A stretch of 64,000 nt of DNA from contig CAMWKH010000003.1 in the NCBI GenBank assembly GCA_947174805.1, positions 62,001-126,000 of the forward strand. The letters are read 5' to 3'. The stretch's first letter is position 1. Every line of letters begins with the position of its first letter. Of this stretch, positions 35,701 through 43,223 are shown piece after piece. A program made the position numbers and the translations under genes. Below the pieces are notes generated by a model. The model was not told the origin of the DNA. It searched no databases and saw nothing but the letters and a program-made list of their open reading frames with translations. Source of the DNA: an uncultured Roseburia sp. GTDB lineage: Bacteria; Bacillota; Clostridia; Lachnospirales; Lachnospiraceae.

Positions 35701-36651
35701 ATGAAACGATGTGTTCCGTTAGAACCCGCTGCAGAAGCTGTCTGTAATCAAAGCTCTGTGCCTCCGCTGATCTTTCAGATGCCACCGGAGCAAGGCAGGA
35801 GGGCATTAGAGGAAATGCAGGATATGCCCGTATATAAATATCCCGCCGATATATCCTCAGTTTGCGTCAATACTGGGATGTGGGGGAGCATCCCAGTATA
35901 TTTTATTGCACCCAGGGATGAGAAGATTAGAAACATTATATTCTATATCCATGGCGCAGGATGGGTGTTTGGGAGCTTCCATACACACGAAAAGTTAGTC
36001 AGGGAGCTTTCCGCAAGGACAGATTCACTGGTCGTATTCCCCGAATACAGCCGGTCGCCGGAAGCGAAATACCCAACAGCGATAGAACAGTGCTATTTTC
36101 TCCTTTCCCATATATGGGAAATTATGGGGGATTGTTTTCCCATGGCAAAGGGTGTTGGGCTCACAGTGGCAGGCGACAGTGTTGGCGGGAACATGGCAAT
36201 TGCTATGGCTCTGATGTCAGCCATGCGGTATGGTCCGTGTATCCATAAGCTGCTGTTATATTATCCGGTAACGGATGCTTGTTTTGACACGCCCAGTTAC
36301 CGTCAGTTTGCAACGGATTATTATCTGTACCGGGAAGGGATGAAATGGTTCTGGAGACAGTATACAGCATCTATGGAAGATAGAAATCAGATTACTGCAT
36401 CCCCTCTCCGGGGGGATATAGATTGCCTGAAGTGTTTTCCGCCGACGATGATTATAAACGGCCAGGCAGATGTTTTACGCAGCGAAGGGGAAACCTTTGG
36501 CGAAAGACTTCGGTGTGCAGGCGTGGATGTGACTGCGTTGCGGGTGCAGGGGACGATTCATGATTTTGTGATGCTGAACGCTCTGGACCAGACGAATGCC
36601 TGCCGTATTGCTATGGATGCGTCAACTGAGTGGGTGAACCGTCAAAATTGA
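35701..36651 (+). CDS. Alpha/beta hydrolase of the hormone-sensitive-lipase family
   Basis: A 316-residue esterase/lipase-like protein. The oxyanion motif HGAGW (variant of HGGG) is at about 84-88. The nucleophile elbow GDSVGGN follows in mid-protein, then the acid residue near NGQADVLRSEGE and catalytic His in TIHDF. AAGGAAG precedes the ATG. No signal peptide is evident, so it is probably cytoplasmic. It is the only apparently intact enzyme of the segment between the spoIVB-tail copies. The natural substrate is unknown. Confidence 0.85.
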   Translation: MKRCVPLEPAAEAVCNQSSVPPLIFQMPPEQGRRALEEMQDMPVYKYPADISSVCVNTGMWGSIPVYFIAPRDEKIRNIIFYIHGAGWVFGSFHTHEKLVRELSARTDSLVVFPEYSRSPEAKYPTAIEQCYFLLSHIWEIMGDCFPMAKGVGLTVAGDSVGGNMAIAMALMSAMRYGPCIHKLLLYYPVTDACFDTPSYRQFATDYYLYREGMKWFWRQYTASMEDRNQITASPLRGDIDCLKCFPPTMIINGQADVLRSEGETFGERLRCAGVDVTALRVQGTIHDFVMLNALDQTNACRIAMDASTEWVNRQN

Positions 36652-36895
36652 AATTCAAAGAAGTAATTTAATGGTAAAATATATACATTAAATGTCAAAA
36701 GGAACAACAATTACAAAGTAATCTTATAGCAATACAGCGCAAAAACCTATAAAACAAATTAGCCCTATATATGCTTCTATGATAATGTCATAATTCCCAT
36801 TAAGGATTTTTAATCCCATAATACCCCAATGGAGGATATACGGGAAGTCAGGGTATACCCAGCAGATACAGTGGAAGAAGAATGCGGCAGGTTAA

Positions 36896-36985
36896 TCGGT
36901 GCAGTGACCCACTTGTTTATCTCCGATGCTTCCAAGGGATACAGGGTATTTATAGAAAATATGCTGAAACATGAAATGAGAAACC
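36896..36985 (+). pseudogene. Second copy of the spoIVB 3' end
   Basis: Bases 36896-36982 align without gaps with the last 87 coding bases of spoIVB (33448-33534); 43 of the first 44 match and the rest is more diverged. The protein read is GRLIGAVTHLFISDASKGY. No spoIVB-like sequence precedes it. It looks like a displaced gene tail left by integration into spoIVB, or the end of a lost paralog. Confidence 0.85.
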
Positions 36986-37102
36986 TATATTGTGATAGAG
37001 CACAGATTTGTGGGATATATCCGCCGGGTGATGTATCCTGCATTTTTTATTCCATTCAAAGCTAATTAGCAAAATGCATACCCCCTTTTTCTCTTTTCAT
37101 TC

Positions 37103-37131
37103 TTGAAATCCACTTATATTGATAGTATACT
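37103..37131 (+). promoter_or_regulatory. Promoter of the agr-type operon
   Basis: TTGAAA (5 of 6) at 37103-37108, 17-nt spacer, TATACT (5 of 6) at 37126-37131. The start codon of the first gene is 48 nt downstream. Confidence 0.7.
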
Positions 37132-37178
37132 AAAAGCAGAAACTTGGAAAATTTTGGGTTATTATACAGGGGAGAAAG

Positions 37179-37886
37179 ATGATAAATATCGGAATTTGTG
37201 ACGATGAAGAAGGATTTATCTTAGAATTGAGGAAATATTTATTACAATATTCTATGGAGAAAGATATAGAAATTAGGATATATCCTTATAACAATCCAAA
37301 AGATTTGCTCTCTGATATAGACAATGGGGTTACTTTGGATCTGATTTTTTTAGATATTCAGTTAAAAGAAAGTTCCGGTGTTGAAGTGGGGAAGAGGATT
37401 CGCTCTAGTTTGGCAAATGAAACCATTCAGATTGTATTTGTATCTTCCAGAAAAGGATATGCCATGCAGCTGTTCGATATCCGTCCTATGAATTTTCTTA
37501 TTAAGCCCATTGATTATCAAAAGACAAAATATATTTTGGATGAATTTGAGAGAATATTTCACTTTAGTAATTGCTATTTTGAGTATCATATAGGAAAAAG
37601 CATTTGCAAGGTGAATGAGCAGGCTATTTTGTATTTTCAAAGTCAGGCCAAAAAGGTTCATATGTACATACAGAATGATCATATTGAATTTTATGGTAAG
37701 TTATCGGATATCTTACCTCAGCTGAAAGATAATAACTTTTGTATGGTACATAAATCTTTTATTATAAATATGCGTTATGCCACAGAATACAAAAAGGATT
37801 GTATTGTTATGGCAAACGGAGAAATTATACCAGTCAGCAGGGCCATGAAAGATAATTTGAATAAGAAACTGTTGGAAAATATGTAG
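37179..37886 (+). CDS. AgrA-like response regulator (receiver plus LytTR)
   Basis: A 235-residue regulator. The receiver has D8/D9 and phospho-acceptor Asp59 in FLDIQL, and the Lys of LIKPID. A LytTR DNA-binding domain covers about 130-233 (strands around KVHMYIQ and the FCMVHKSFIINM segment). It is the first gene of an agr-type quorum-sensing locus and lies 13 nt before its kinase. GGGGAG precedes the ATG. By analogy it would respond to the cyclic peptide exported by the AgrB-like protein downstream. Confidence 0.9.
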   Translation: MINIGICDDEEGFILELRKYLLQYSMEKDIEIRIYPYNNPKDLLSDIDNGVTLDLIFLDIQLKESSGVEVGKRIRSSLANETIQIVFVSSRKGYAMQLFDIRPMNFLIKPIDYQKTKYILDEFERIFHFSNCYFEYHIGKSICKVNEQAILYFQSQAKKVHMYIQNDHIEFYGKLSDILPQLKDNNFCMVHKSFIINMRYATEYKKDCIVMANGEIIPVSRAMKDNLNKKLLENM

Positions 37887-37899
37887 GGATGAAAGAAAA

Positions 37900-39165
37900 A
37901 TGAGTTTTGTAGAACTTATATTTAATGCAGTATTTAATATATTGTATGTATATATTTTTTTTCGTGTTGCAAAATTATTTTTAAAGAAAAAAGAGACACC
38001 GATATTTTTGCAAGCTGTAGTATATGTTAGCATTTGGTTGATAAATTGTATCGTACATTTTTGGTTCGACAATATGTATTTGACAACAATTACTGTGTTT
38101 TTTATTTTATTGATAGCAAATTTTATCCTGTATGAAGGAAATGTGATAAGTAAAGTTTTATCCGTTATATCAGCCGTTGCATTTGGATTGTTATTTGAAG
38201 AGTTTGTTTGGAGATTGCTCTCGTTACTAAATGACAGTAGTCCCAACAAGGTGGCAGGAAGTTTACTGTCATCTTTTTTGTATATTGTTTTTATTTTAAT
38301 GATAGAAAGGTACTTTTGTATTAAACGTACAGAATACATTTCAAAAAGCAGCTATTTTAATATAATATTGATACTAACAGGCAGCATAGTTCTAGTGGAA
38401 GTGTTGGCTAATGTAGAAGAAAAATATGAGTGGATTCTAATTGGATTGAGTGCAATATGTCTTATTATTGTAAGTACTTTTTATCTTTATGACAAAGTAA
38501 ATGAAGCATATCGGGAAAAATTAGAGAGCCAGGTGATGCAAGAGAGGATTTTGATGCACGAGAATCAGTTAGAATTGATGAAACAGTCCCAGGAGAATAT
38601 AGGTTCTTTATGGCATGATATGAAAAATCACTTGCTCTTGCTGGATACCTATCTGAAAGATAAGGATTATGAGGGAGCATCTAAGTATATTGCAAATATT
38701 GAGGATTATATGCATGTGCCTGGTCAATATGTAAATTCCGGCAACCATGAGGTGGATGCCATTTTAAACTACAGGCTGGGAAAAGCGGAAAAAATGGGAT
38801 GCCGTATCGTGACAAAGCTGAAAGTGCCGGATTGCTCTTTTATGTTAGATTTTGATTTGAATATGATTTTAGGAAACCTTTTAGACAACGCCCTGGAGGC
38901 TTTGGAGCACGTGGATGACAAATATCTGTCGGTGGAGTTGACGTACAAAAAGGGAATTTTGCTGATACATATCAATAACACTTTTGATGGGACTATACGT
39001 CACAGCGGGGGTGAGTTTCTTACAAGGAAAAAAGACAGGGAAAATCACGGCATGGGGCTTCGCAACGTGGGTTACATTGTAAAGAAATATAACGGGGAGC
39101 AGAACATTCAGACCAGCAAATCCATATTCCGCATTAGTATCATTTTATATTTAAAAAATCAATAA
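37900..39165 (+). CDS. AgrC-like sensor histidine kinase
   Basis: A 421-residue peptide-sensing kinase. About six membrane segments occupy residues 5-200, a coiled linker follows, then the phospho-acceptor region SLWHDMKNH with His239, and a GHKL ATPase with N box LGNLLDNALEAL (about 322-333) and a glycine loop HGMGLRNV. This arrangement is that of AgrC/ComD (HPK10) kinases. It is more AT-rich than the core genes and sits between the regulator and the peptide gene. Confidence 0.9.
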   Translation: MSFVELIFNAVFNILYVYIFFRVAKLFLKKKETPIFLQAVVYVSIWLINCIVHFWFDNMYLTTITVFFILLIANFILYEGNVISKVLSVISAVAFGLLFEEFVWRLLSLLNDSSPNKVAGSLLSSFLYIVFILMIERYFCIKRTEYISKSSYFNIILILTGSIVLVEVLANVEEKYEWILIGLSAICLIIVSTFYLYDKVNEAYREKLESQVMQERILMHENQLELMKQSQENIGSLWHDMKNHLLLLDTYLKDKDYEGASKYIANIEDYMHVPGQYVNSGNHEVDAILNYRLGKAEKMGCRIVTKLKVPDCSFMLDFDLNMILGNLLDNALEALEHVDDKYLSVELTYKKGILLIHINNTFDGTIRHSGGEFLTRKKDRENHGMGLRNVGYIVKKYNGEQNIQTSKSIFRISIILYLKNQ

Positions 39166-39206
39166 AAACCACTAATTTTACCAATTACTGCACAATTTTT
39201 GCCATT

Positions 39207-39213
39207 TTCGACA
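39207..39213 (-). promoter_or_regulatory. 0A-box-like site upstream of agrD
   Basis: TGTCGAA on the minus strand, extended to TGTCGAAAA, 54 bp before the agrD start. It matches the Spo0A binding core, but a single 7-mer of this kind is expected several times by chance in 64 kb. Confidence 0.25.
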
Positions 39214-39260
39214 TGGTGAAAAGGATGTATGCTATGGTTTAGAAAAAGGAGGTGCAGGAA

Positions 39261-39419
39261 ATGAATAGTTTAAAAATGGTAAGTGAAAAGTGGCTTATGC
39301 TTTTATACAGTGCAGTGATAGCTTTGGCTGCTCTGGCTGTAAACAGCGCATGTGTTTCACGTTTTTATCAGGAAAAGCTGGATTCCCAGTTGGATTCTTT
39401 AAAGAGATATCATGACTAA
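39261..39419 (+). CDS. agrD: AgrD-like cyclic peptide pheromone precursor
   Basis: A 52-residue peptide. The N-terminal 27 residues form a hydrophobic/amphipathic helix (WLMLLYSAVIALAALAV), then NSACVSRFYQEK with a single Cys31, then a charged tail with several acidic residues (KLDSQLDSLKRYHD). This is the AgrD layout: leader helix, a Cys-started ring of about five residues (predicted CVSRF), acidic recognition tail. AAAGGAGGTG lies 8 nt before the ATG, and the stop overlaps the agrB start by 8 nt. Unusually, agrD precedes agrB. The ring boundary is a prediction. Confidence 0.8.
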   Translation: MNSLKMVSEKWLMLLYSAVIALAALAVNSACVSRFYQEKLDSQLDSLKRYHD

Positions 39420-40005
39420 GTTTTTTATGAATCTCTTTGAAAAAGCCGGATTGGTAGATGAATCAAACGATGAGATTGTGAAAACCGGTATCACCAGACT
39501 GGAAAATTTGTTATTGGATTTCCTTTTTGCATCAATTATATCAGGTATATTGGGAAATTTCCTGGTTGGCATTTTGTTTGAGTTTTGTTATATGGTGCTG
39601 CGCATTTATGCAGGGGGGTATCATGCATCTACTCCCAGAAAATGTTTGTGCTTTACATACGGCAGTACCTTAGCCTGTATGATATTCATCTTTATATTGC
39701 CGATGACAAAATATATTTTTGCTGTCCTGATTGCTGTGTTTATCGGCACCATTTTTTTGACAACACCGATTCAAAGCGAAAACAAACCATTGTGTAATAC
39801 AGAAAAAAAAGTCTATCGCAGGAATTCCGTTTTTATTGCTGTGGCGGAGACAGGCCTTTTTGCCTTGCTGGTTCTGTGGGAGAAGTATCTATATGCAAAG
39901 ACCGTTTTTGTGTCTATGGCATTGGTGGTAACAGGACTAATGATAGAAATTGCAAAAAAGAAAGTGGCTTATTTTCAAATAAAAGAAAATAACACGGATT
40001 CCTAA
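39412..40005 (+). CDS. agrB: AgrB-like peptide-processing membrane endopeptidase
   Basis: A 197-residue membrane protease that cleaves the C-terminal tail of AgrD and forms the thiolactone. Catalytic His71 and Cys78 lie in AGGYHASTPRKC, the same spacing of seven as in Staphylococcus AgrB. About five membrane segments (about 34-62, 80-100, 103-122, 139-155, 160-178). It starts inside agrD, so the two products are coupled. A terminator-like hairpin follows. Confidence 0.92.
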   Translation: MTKFFMNLFEKAGLVDESNDEIVKTGITRLENLLLDFLFASIISGILGNFLVGILFEFCYMVLRIYAGGYHASTPRKCLCFTYGSTLACMIFIFILPMTKYIFAVLIAVFIGTIFLTTPIQSENKPLCNTEKKVYRRNSVFIAVAETGLFALLVLWEKYLYAKTVFVSMALVVTGLMIEIAKKKVAYFQIKENNTDS

Positions 40006-40056
40006 AGTATTTAAATTTGGAAGTATTCAATAATTTGTTAGATGGTTTATAGTGAC

Positions 40057-40098
40057 GTAAAAGTCGGATGGCAAGGCAGCTTGTTATCCGGTTTTTAC
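40057..40098 (+). terminator. Terminator after agrB
   Basis: A 13-bp stem (40057-40069 with 40086-40098, two G-U pairs) around a 16-nt loop; the descending arm carries T5 and ends in TACTTT. Confidence 0.65.
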
Positions 40099-40110
40099 TT
40101 TAGGAAAGAA

Positions 40111-40138
40111 GTTAAAAAATAACCGGGTCCGGTTAAAA
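40111..40138. promoter_or_regulatory. Paired GTTAAAA direct repeats upstream of the orphan LytTR gene
   Basis: GTTAAAA occurs at 40111-40117 and again at 40132-40138, exactly 21 bp apart. LytTR regulators bind tandem GTT-containing repeats about two helical turns apart, so this fits a self-control site. A palindrome TAACCGG-GT-CCGGTTA (40120-40135) overlaps it. Confidence 0.45.
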
Positions 40139-40210
40139 TTTGCATATATGTCCAGAAAGACGGAAAAATATCTGGAATCACTTTCTATTTGTTCTCTAGG
40201 GAGGAATTAT

Positions 40211-40918
40211 ATGTTAAAGATAGCAATATGTGATGATAGCTGCCAGGATGTGGAAGTATTAGAAAAGGCTTTTGACAAATTGCGTTATTATGAGGTGGAG
40301 TATGATATCTATTTTAGCGCAGATGAGTTGTTGGCCTACTGTAAGAAAAACGGCGATTCCTACCACATGTATTTTTTAGATATAGAGATGCCGGGTAAGA
40401 GCGGGCTGGAACTGGCGAAGGAGATACGAGAGGAAGGCAGCAGAGCCCTGATTGTGTTTCTTACCGGTTATATGGAATATGTGATGGATGTTTTTGAGGT
40501 TTTTACATTTGATTTTATTTTAAAGCCCATTACAGAGGAAAAGCTGGAATGTGTGATTGACAAGGCAATGAAGTATTTGAATTTAATCAAACAGCATTTT
40601 GTCTTTAATTTTCGCAAGAACCAATTTATTGTTAGCTATGACGACATTCTGTATATTGCGAAGAAGGGCCGTCAGGCTATGATTTACACGCCTTTTGACT
40701 CTTATAAGACAAATATGACAACGGAAGAATTGTGGAAACAGCTGGATCATCGGGTATTTTCCCATATCCATGTTTCCTACATCATCAATCTCCAGCATAT
40801 CCAGGCCATTCAGGGAAATGAGGTGGTGCTGGACGACGGAGAACATTTTATTGTTTCAAGATCACATAAGAAGGAACTGAAAGAGAAGCATCTAAATTTT
40901 GTAAACAGGAGGGTGTGA
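40211..40918 (+). CDS. Orphan LytTR-family response regulator
   Basis: A 235-residue regulator with a receiver (D8/D9, phospho-acceptor Asp57 in FLDIEMPGKSG, Lys of LKPI) and a LytTR domain (about 135-235; YIAKKGRQAM and HIHVSYIINLQHIQ). The ATG at 40211 follows GGGAGGAATT; the longer frame starts in the leader. No kinase lies beside it. It may be served by the AgrC-like kinase upstream or another sensor. GTTA-type direct repeats spaced by 21 bp precede both this gene and the following Xre gene. Confidence 0.88.
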   Translation: MLKIAICDDSCQDVEVLEKAFDKLRYYEVEYDIYFSADELLAYCKKNGDSYHMYFLDIEMPGKSGLELAKEIREEGSRALIVFLTGYMEYVMDVFEVFTFDFILKPITEEKLECVIDKAMKYLNLIKQHFVFNFRKNQFIVSYDDILYIAKKGRQAMIYTPFDSYKTNMTTEELWKQLDHRVFSHIHVSYIINLQHIQAIQGNEVVLDDGEHFIVSRSHKKELKEKHLNFVNRRV

Positions 40919-40924
40919 CAAAAT

Positions 40925-40951
40925 GTTACACTTAAATGCAATAGAGTTACA
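40925..40951. promoter_or_regulatory. Paired GTTACA direct repeats, candidate LytTR site
   Basis: GTTACA (extended GTTACACTT) at 40925 and GTTACA (extended GTTACATTT) at 40946, 21 bp apart, the same spacing as the repeat pair at 40111. They end just before the expected -35 position of a promoter with a perfect TATAAT at 40980-40985 but no good -35, as is usual for activated LytTR targets. Confidence 0.5.
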
Positions 40952-41008
40952 TTTTAGAGAAAACAGGAAAAGTATCTGCTATAATATCTTTTCGGAAAGG
41001 ATAGTATT

Positions 41009-41353
41009 ATGAAAAGGGAAGAATGTGTATACGAAATTATTGCGGACAATATTAAAGCGGGAAGGAAAAAGTTAAATATTTCCCAGAGTCAATTAGCGGA
41101 GAGGGCAGAGGTTTCCTTAGATACCATTAAGAGTATTGAGCGTGGCAGGAGGTCCATGAGTTTGGACACGTATATGAAAATTGTCAATGCCTTAGGAACC
41201 ACGCCGTTTGATTTGATGCGTACCGGTAATTGCTCATACATCATAGATAGATTTATGTTTATGGTGAAAAACTGTAACGATAACCAGGTAGAGTTTGTGT
41301 TGTATATGGTTGAAAAGCTTTTAAAAGGACAGGCCCAATACTTGAAAGAGTAG
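41009..41353 (+). CDS. Xre-family helix-turn-helix regulator
   Basis: A 114-residue protein. Its N-terminal 65 residues are a Cro/CI-type HTH (IKAGRKKLNISQSQLAERAEVSLDTIKSIERGRR). The C-terminal 45 residues (about 70-114) may aid dimerisation. It has its own TATAAT 24 nt upstream and the candidate LytTR repeats before that, so the orphan LytTR regulator may activate it. Targets are unknown. Confidence 0.85.
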   Translation: MKREECVYEIIADNIKAGRKKLNISQSQLAERAEVSLDTIKSIERGRRSMSLDTYMKIVNALGTTPFDLMRTGNCSYIIDRFMFMVKNCNDNQVEFVLYMVEKLLKGQAQYLKE

Positions 41354-41372
41354 GTTGGCCTGCTTTTTTTTG
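41330..41372 (+). terminator. Terminator overlapping the end of the Xre gene
   Basis: Stem CAGGCC(C)AA/TTGGCCTG with a bulged C and a 15-nt loop; the stop codon TAG is in the loop and T8 follows. Confidence 0.7.
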
Positions 41373-41523
41373 CATTTTTTACCCTCGTTTTTTTTTGCCC
41401 CAAAAGGTGTACAAAACCATCCCAAAAACGGCTGGTTTAGTCACTGTTCATTTCCATAATTTTACTGTAATATATCTTTAGTGACTAAAAATCCTATGGA
41501 TCATATACTGGAGATGAGGCAAA

Positions 41524-41856
41524 TTGCAATATTATGACAAGAAAGCTGTTGGGGATAGGATACAGCAAATGAGGAAGAGAAGTAATTTGACGCAAATTCA
41601 GTTAGCGGAATGCCTGGATTACGCAAATGAAAGACAGCTGCAGAGAATTGAAAATGGAACAACTGCATGTTCTGTGGACAAGCTGATGGAAATATCCCAG
41701 ATCTTGGATGTGAGTACTGATTTTCTTTTGTTTGGTGTAAAGAACACTGATGAAAATGATATCCTGGAGATTATTAACGGGACAAACGAAGCCCAGAGAT
41801 GGTATCTGGTGAAAGTTTTAAAAGTAATAGCGGAAAATTTGAGGATAGTTGTATAA
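41524..41856 (+). CDS. Second Xre-family helix-turn-helix regulator
   Basis: A 110-residue protein with an N-terminal HTH (VGDRIQQMRKRSNLTQIQLAECLDYANERQLQRIENG) and the VSTDFLLFG segment common after such domains. The start is TTG, in frame, after GGAGATGAGG. It is unrelated in detail to the Xre protein before it. The target is unknown. A small AATCCT/AGGATT hairpin with four Ts follows its stop. Confidence 0.8.
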   Translation: MQYYDKKAVGDRIQQMRKRSNLTQIQLAECLDYANERQLQRIENGTTACSVDKLMEISQILDVSTDFLLFGVKNTDENDILEIINGTNEAQRWYLVKVLKVIAENLRIVV

Positions 41857-42391
41857 TTTTGCAGAATCCTGTAGGATTTTGTCATATTATGACGTGCTAT
41901 CTGCCATTTTATGCCATAAAATAATCAGATGTAATGTTTTATTATAGTTTCAGGTTCAAAAACCACTTGAATTTTGACAACTGAATAAAACAGACATACA
42001 TCTGATTTTATTTTCGCCTTTTTTTGTGTGCAGAGGCACATATGGAATAGTGAAAGGTGGCAGAAACCCATGTCGTGCCAGGATGTCCCACATAGTTTTC
42101 TATGGCCCGTTAAGGTAAGTTCCCAGGGGACGGAGCAGAGGTTTGTGCCTACCGGTGCAGCGGCCGGGGATAATGAGATAAAACAGCGCCGGTACAAATA
42201 AGACTTTGTTTCGGGAGTGGCTGCCTGTGGCTTTCATCCGGTTGGGCGGGGTGAGGCACAGCGGGGGAGGCGTACCCTGTGTATGTTTGATATATCTGGA
42301 AAATTATATGAAAAATTGTATTTATTCATTGTAAGATGGAAAAAGCAGGGATATAATCATATAAGAGGCCAGTGGAAAGGAGAAATTTGTC
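41857..42391. other. 535-bp gap without a protein gene, GC-rich in its second half
   Basis: The first 160 bp are AT-rich and hold only a weak terminator-like hairpin. The second half is unexpectedly GC-rich for this region and carries the structured RNA-like segment listed separately. The last 90 bp are the leader of the small gene at 42392. No open frame with a ribosome-binding site was found. Confidence 0.7.
42026..42290 (+). ncRNA. Structured RNA-like segment, possibly a group II intron remnant
   Basis: Several stems can be drawn: GGCAC (42035-42039) with GTGCC (42075-42079), CATAG/CTATG around TTTT near 42091-42104, GTTCCC/GGGGAC near 42119-42132, and an 8-bp stem 42150-42157 with 42187-42194. 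It begins GTGTG, followed by ATGGAATAGTGAAAGGTG. To memory this recalls the 5' domain of bacterial group II introns, but no domain V was proved and there is no intron-encoded protein. It could also be another undescribed non-coding RNA. Confidence 0.4.
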
Positions 42392-42643
42392 ATGCAGGAA
42401 ATGAATATGATGGTATCCGGCATTATTCGTAAAAAAGGAGAGAAATTTGTCCATGTCTCTTTCCAGAGAGGAGAGGATATGGCTGAGTATATTTTACCGG
42501 AGTGCAGATTAGAAAAAAGTCAGGGATTTACCAAGGAGGAATTAGGACAGCTTTTGGACTATGTAAAAGGGAATCAGGCAGACATCATGGAACATGCCAG
42601 GAAGGTAAACCCTATGAAGGCTATGCTTGGGCTGAAAGACTGA
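42392..42643 (+). CDS. Small hypothetical protein
   Basis: An 83-residue protein not recognised from memory. It is hydrophilic with no signal peptide or membrane segment. The N-terminal half looks like beta strands (MMVSGIIRKKGEKFVHVSF) and the C-terminal half is helical (TKEELGQLLDYVKGNQADIMEHA). GGAGAA lies 9 nt before the ATG; an ATG three codons later is also possible. It lies upstream of the TRAP operon but is separated from it by a promoter and palindrome. Confidence 0.6.
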   Translation: MQEMNMMVSGIIRKKGEKFVHVSFQRGEDMAEYILPECRLEKSQGFTKEELGQLLDYVKGNQADIMEHARKVNPMKAMLGLKD

Positions 42644-42652
42644 GAAATCCCA

Positions 42653-42681
42653 TTGACGAATGGATAAAAATGCACTACTAT
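42653..42681 (+). promoter_or_regulatory. Promoter of the TRAP transporter operon
   Basis: TTGACG at 42653-42658, a 17-nt spacer and TACTAT at 42676-42681. The same hexamer pair serves the MsmK-type ATPase gene. The predicted start falls in the palindrome that follows. Confidence 0.55.
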
Positions 42682-42701
42682 AGTATAGTTGGTTATACTA
42701 T
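42680..42701. promoter_or_regulatory. Palindromic operator before the TRAP operon
   Basis: Perfect 8-bp inverted repeat ATAGTATA-N6-TATACTAT placed at the predicted transcription start and 18 nt before the dctQ start codon, a typical repressor position. No regulator gene is adjacent. Confidence 0.55.
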
Positions 42702-42719
42702 TTTAAGGAGGAAAAGTTT

Positions 42720-43223
42720 ATGGAAATCTACAAAAGAGTCATGGACAAAATCGCCACTGTGGAAAAATTGATTTTGGCGGCGGCAACAGTCCTGATTTTA
42801 GTGCTCACGGTGGGCAACGTGTTTTCGCGTAAAGTCATCCACCAGTCCTGGTCTTTTACAGAGGAGCTTGTGGTGGCAGTGTTTGTGCTGATTACTCTGA
42901 TGGCGGCAGCGTTGGCCTGCAGAGAGGGAGAATTGGTGAATCTTTCACTGCTCACAGACCGTCTGCCGGAGAAGGCAAAGAAACCGATGCTGTTTCTCAA
43001 CACTTTTTTTTGTATTTTGTTTACCGGGGTTTTATTTGTCTGCGGGATAGACAAAGTCATGACCCAGATGGCAAACGGCAAAAGGACATTTGTTTTAAAC
43101 TGGCCGGAATGGGTTTTCTGGTCTTTCGTGCCTATCGGTGCGGCATGCATGATTTTACATTTTATTGAGTTTTTTATCACTTACTGTGCAGAGGAAAAAA
43201 AGGAGGGCGAAAGCAATGATTAG
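42720..43223 (+). CDS. dctQ: TRAP transporter small membrane subunit DctQ
   Basis: A 167-residue membrane protein with four hydrophobic segments (about 15-36, 48-67, 89-110, 130-152). The SWSFTEELVVAVFVLITLMAAALACREGE stretch is typical of DctQ. It is the small subunit of a sodium-driven tripartite (TRAP) importer for organic acids. AAGGAGG lies 8 nt ahead. Its stop overlaps the start of the large subunit by 8 nt. Confidence 0.9.
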   Translation: MEIYKRVMDKIATVEKLILAAATVLILVLTVGNVFSRKVIHQSWSFTEELVVAVFVLITLMAAALACREGELVNLSLLTDRLPEKAKKPMLFLNTFFCILFTGVLFVCGIDKVMTQMANGKRTFVLNWPEWVFWSFVPIGAACMILHFIEFFITYCAEEKKEGESND

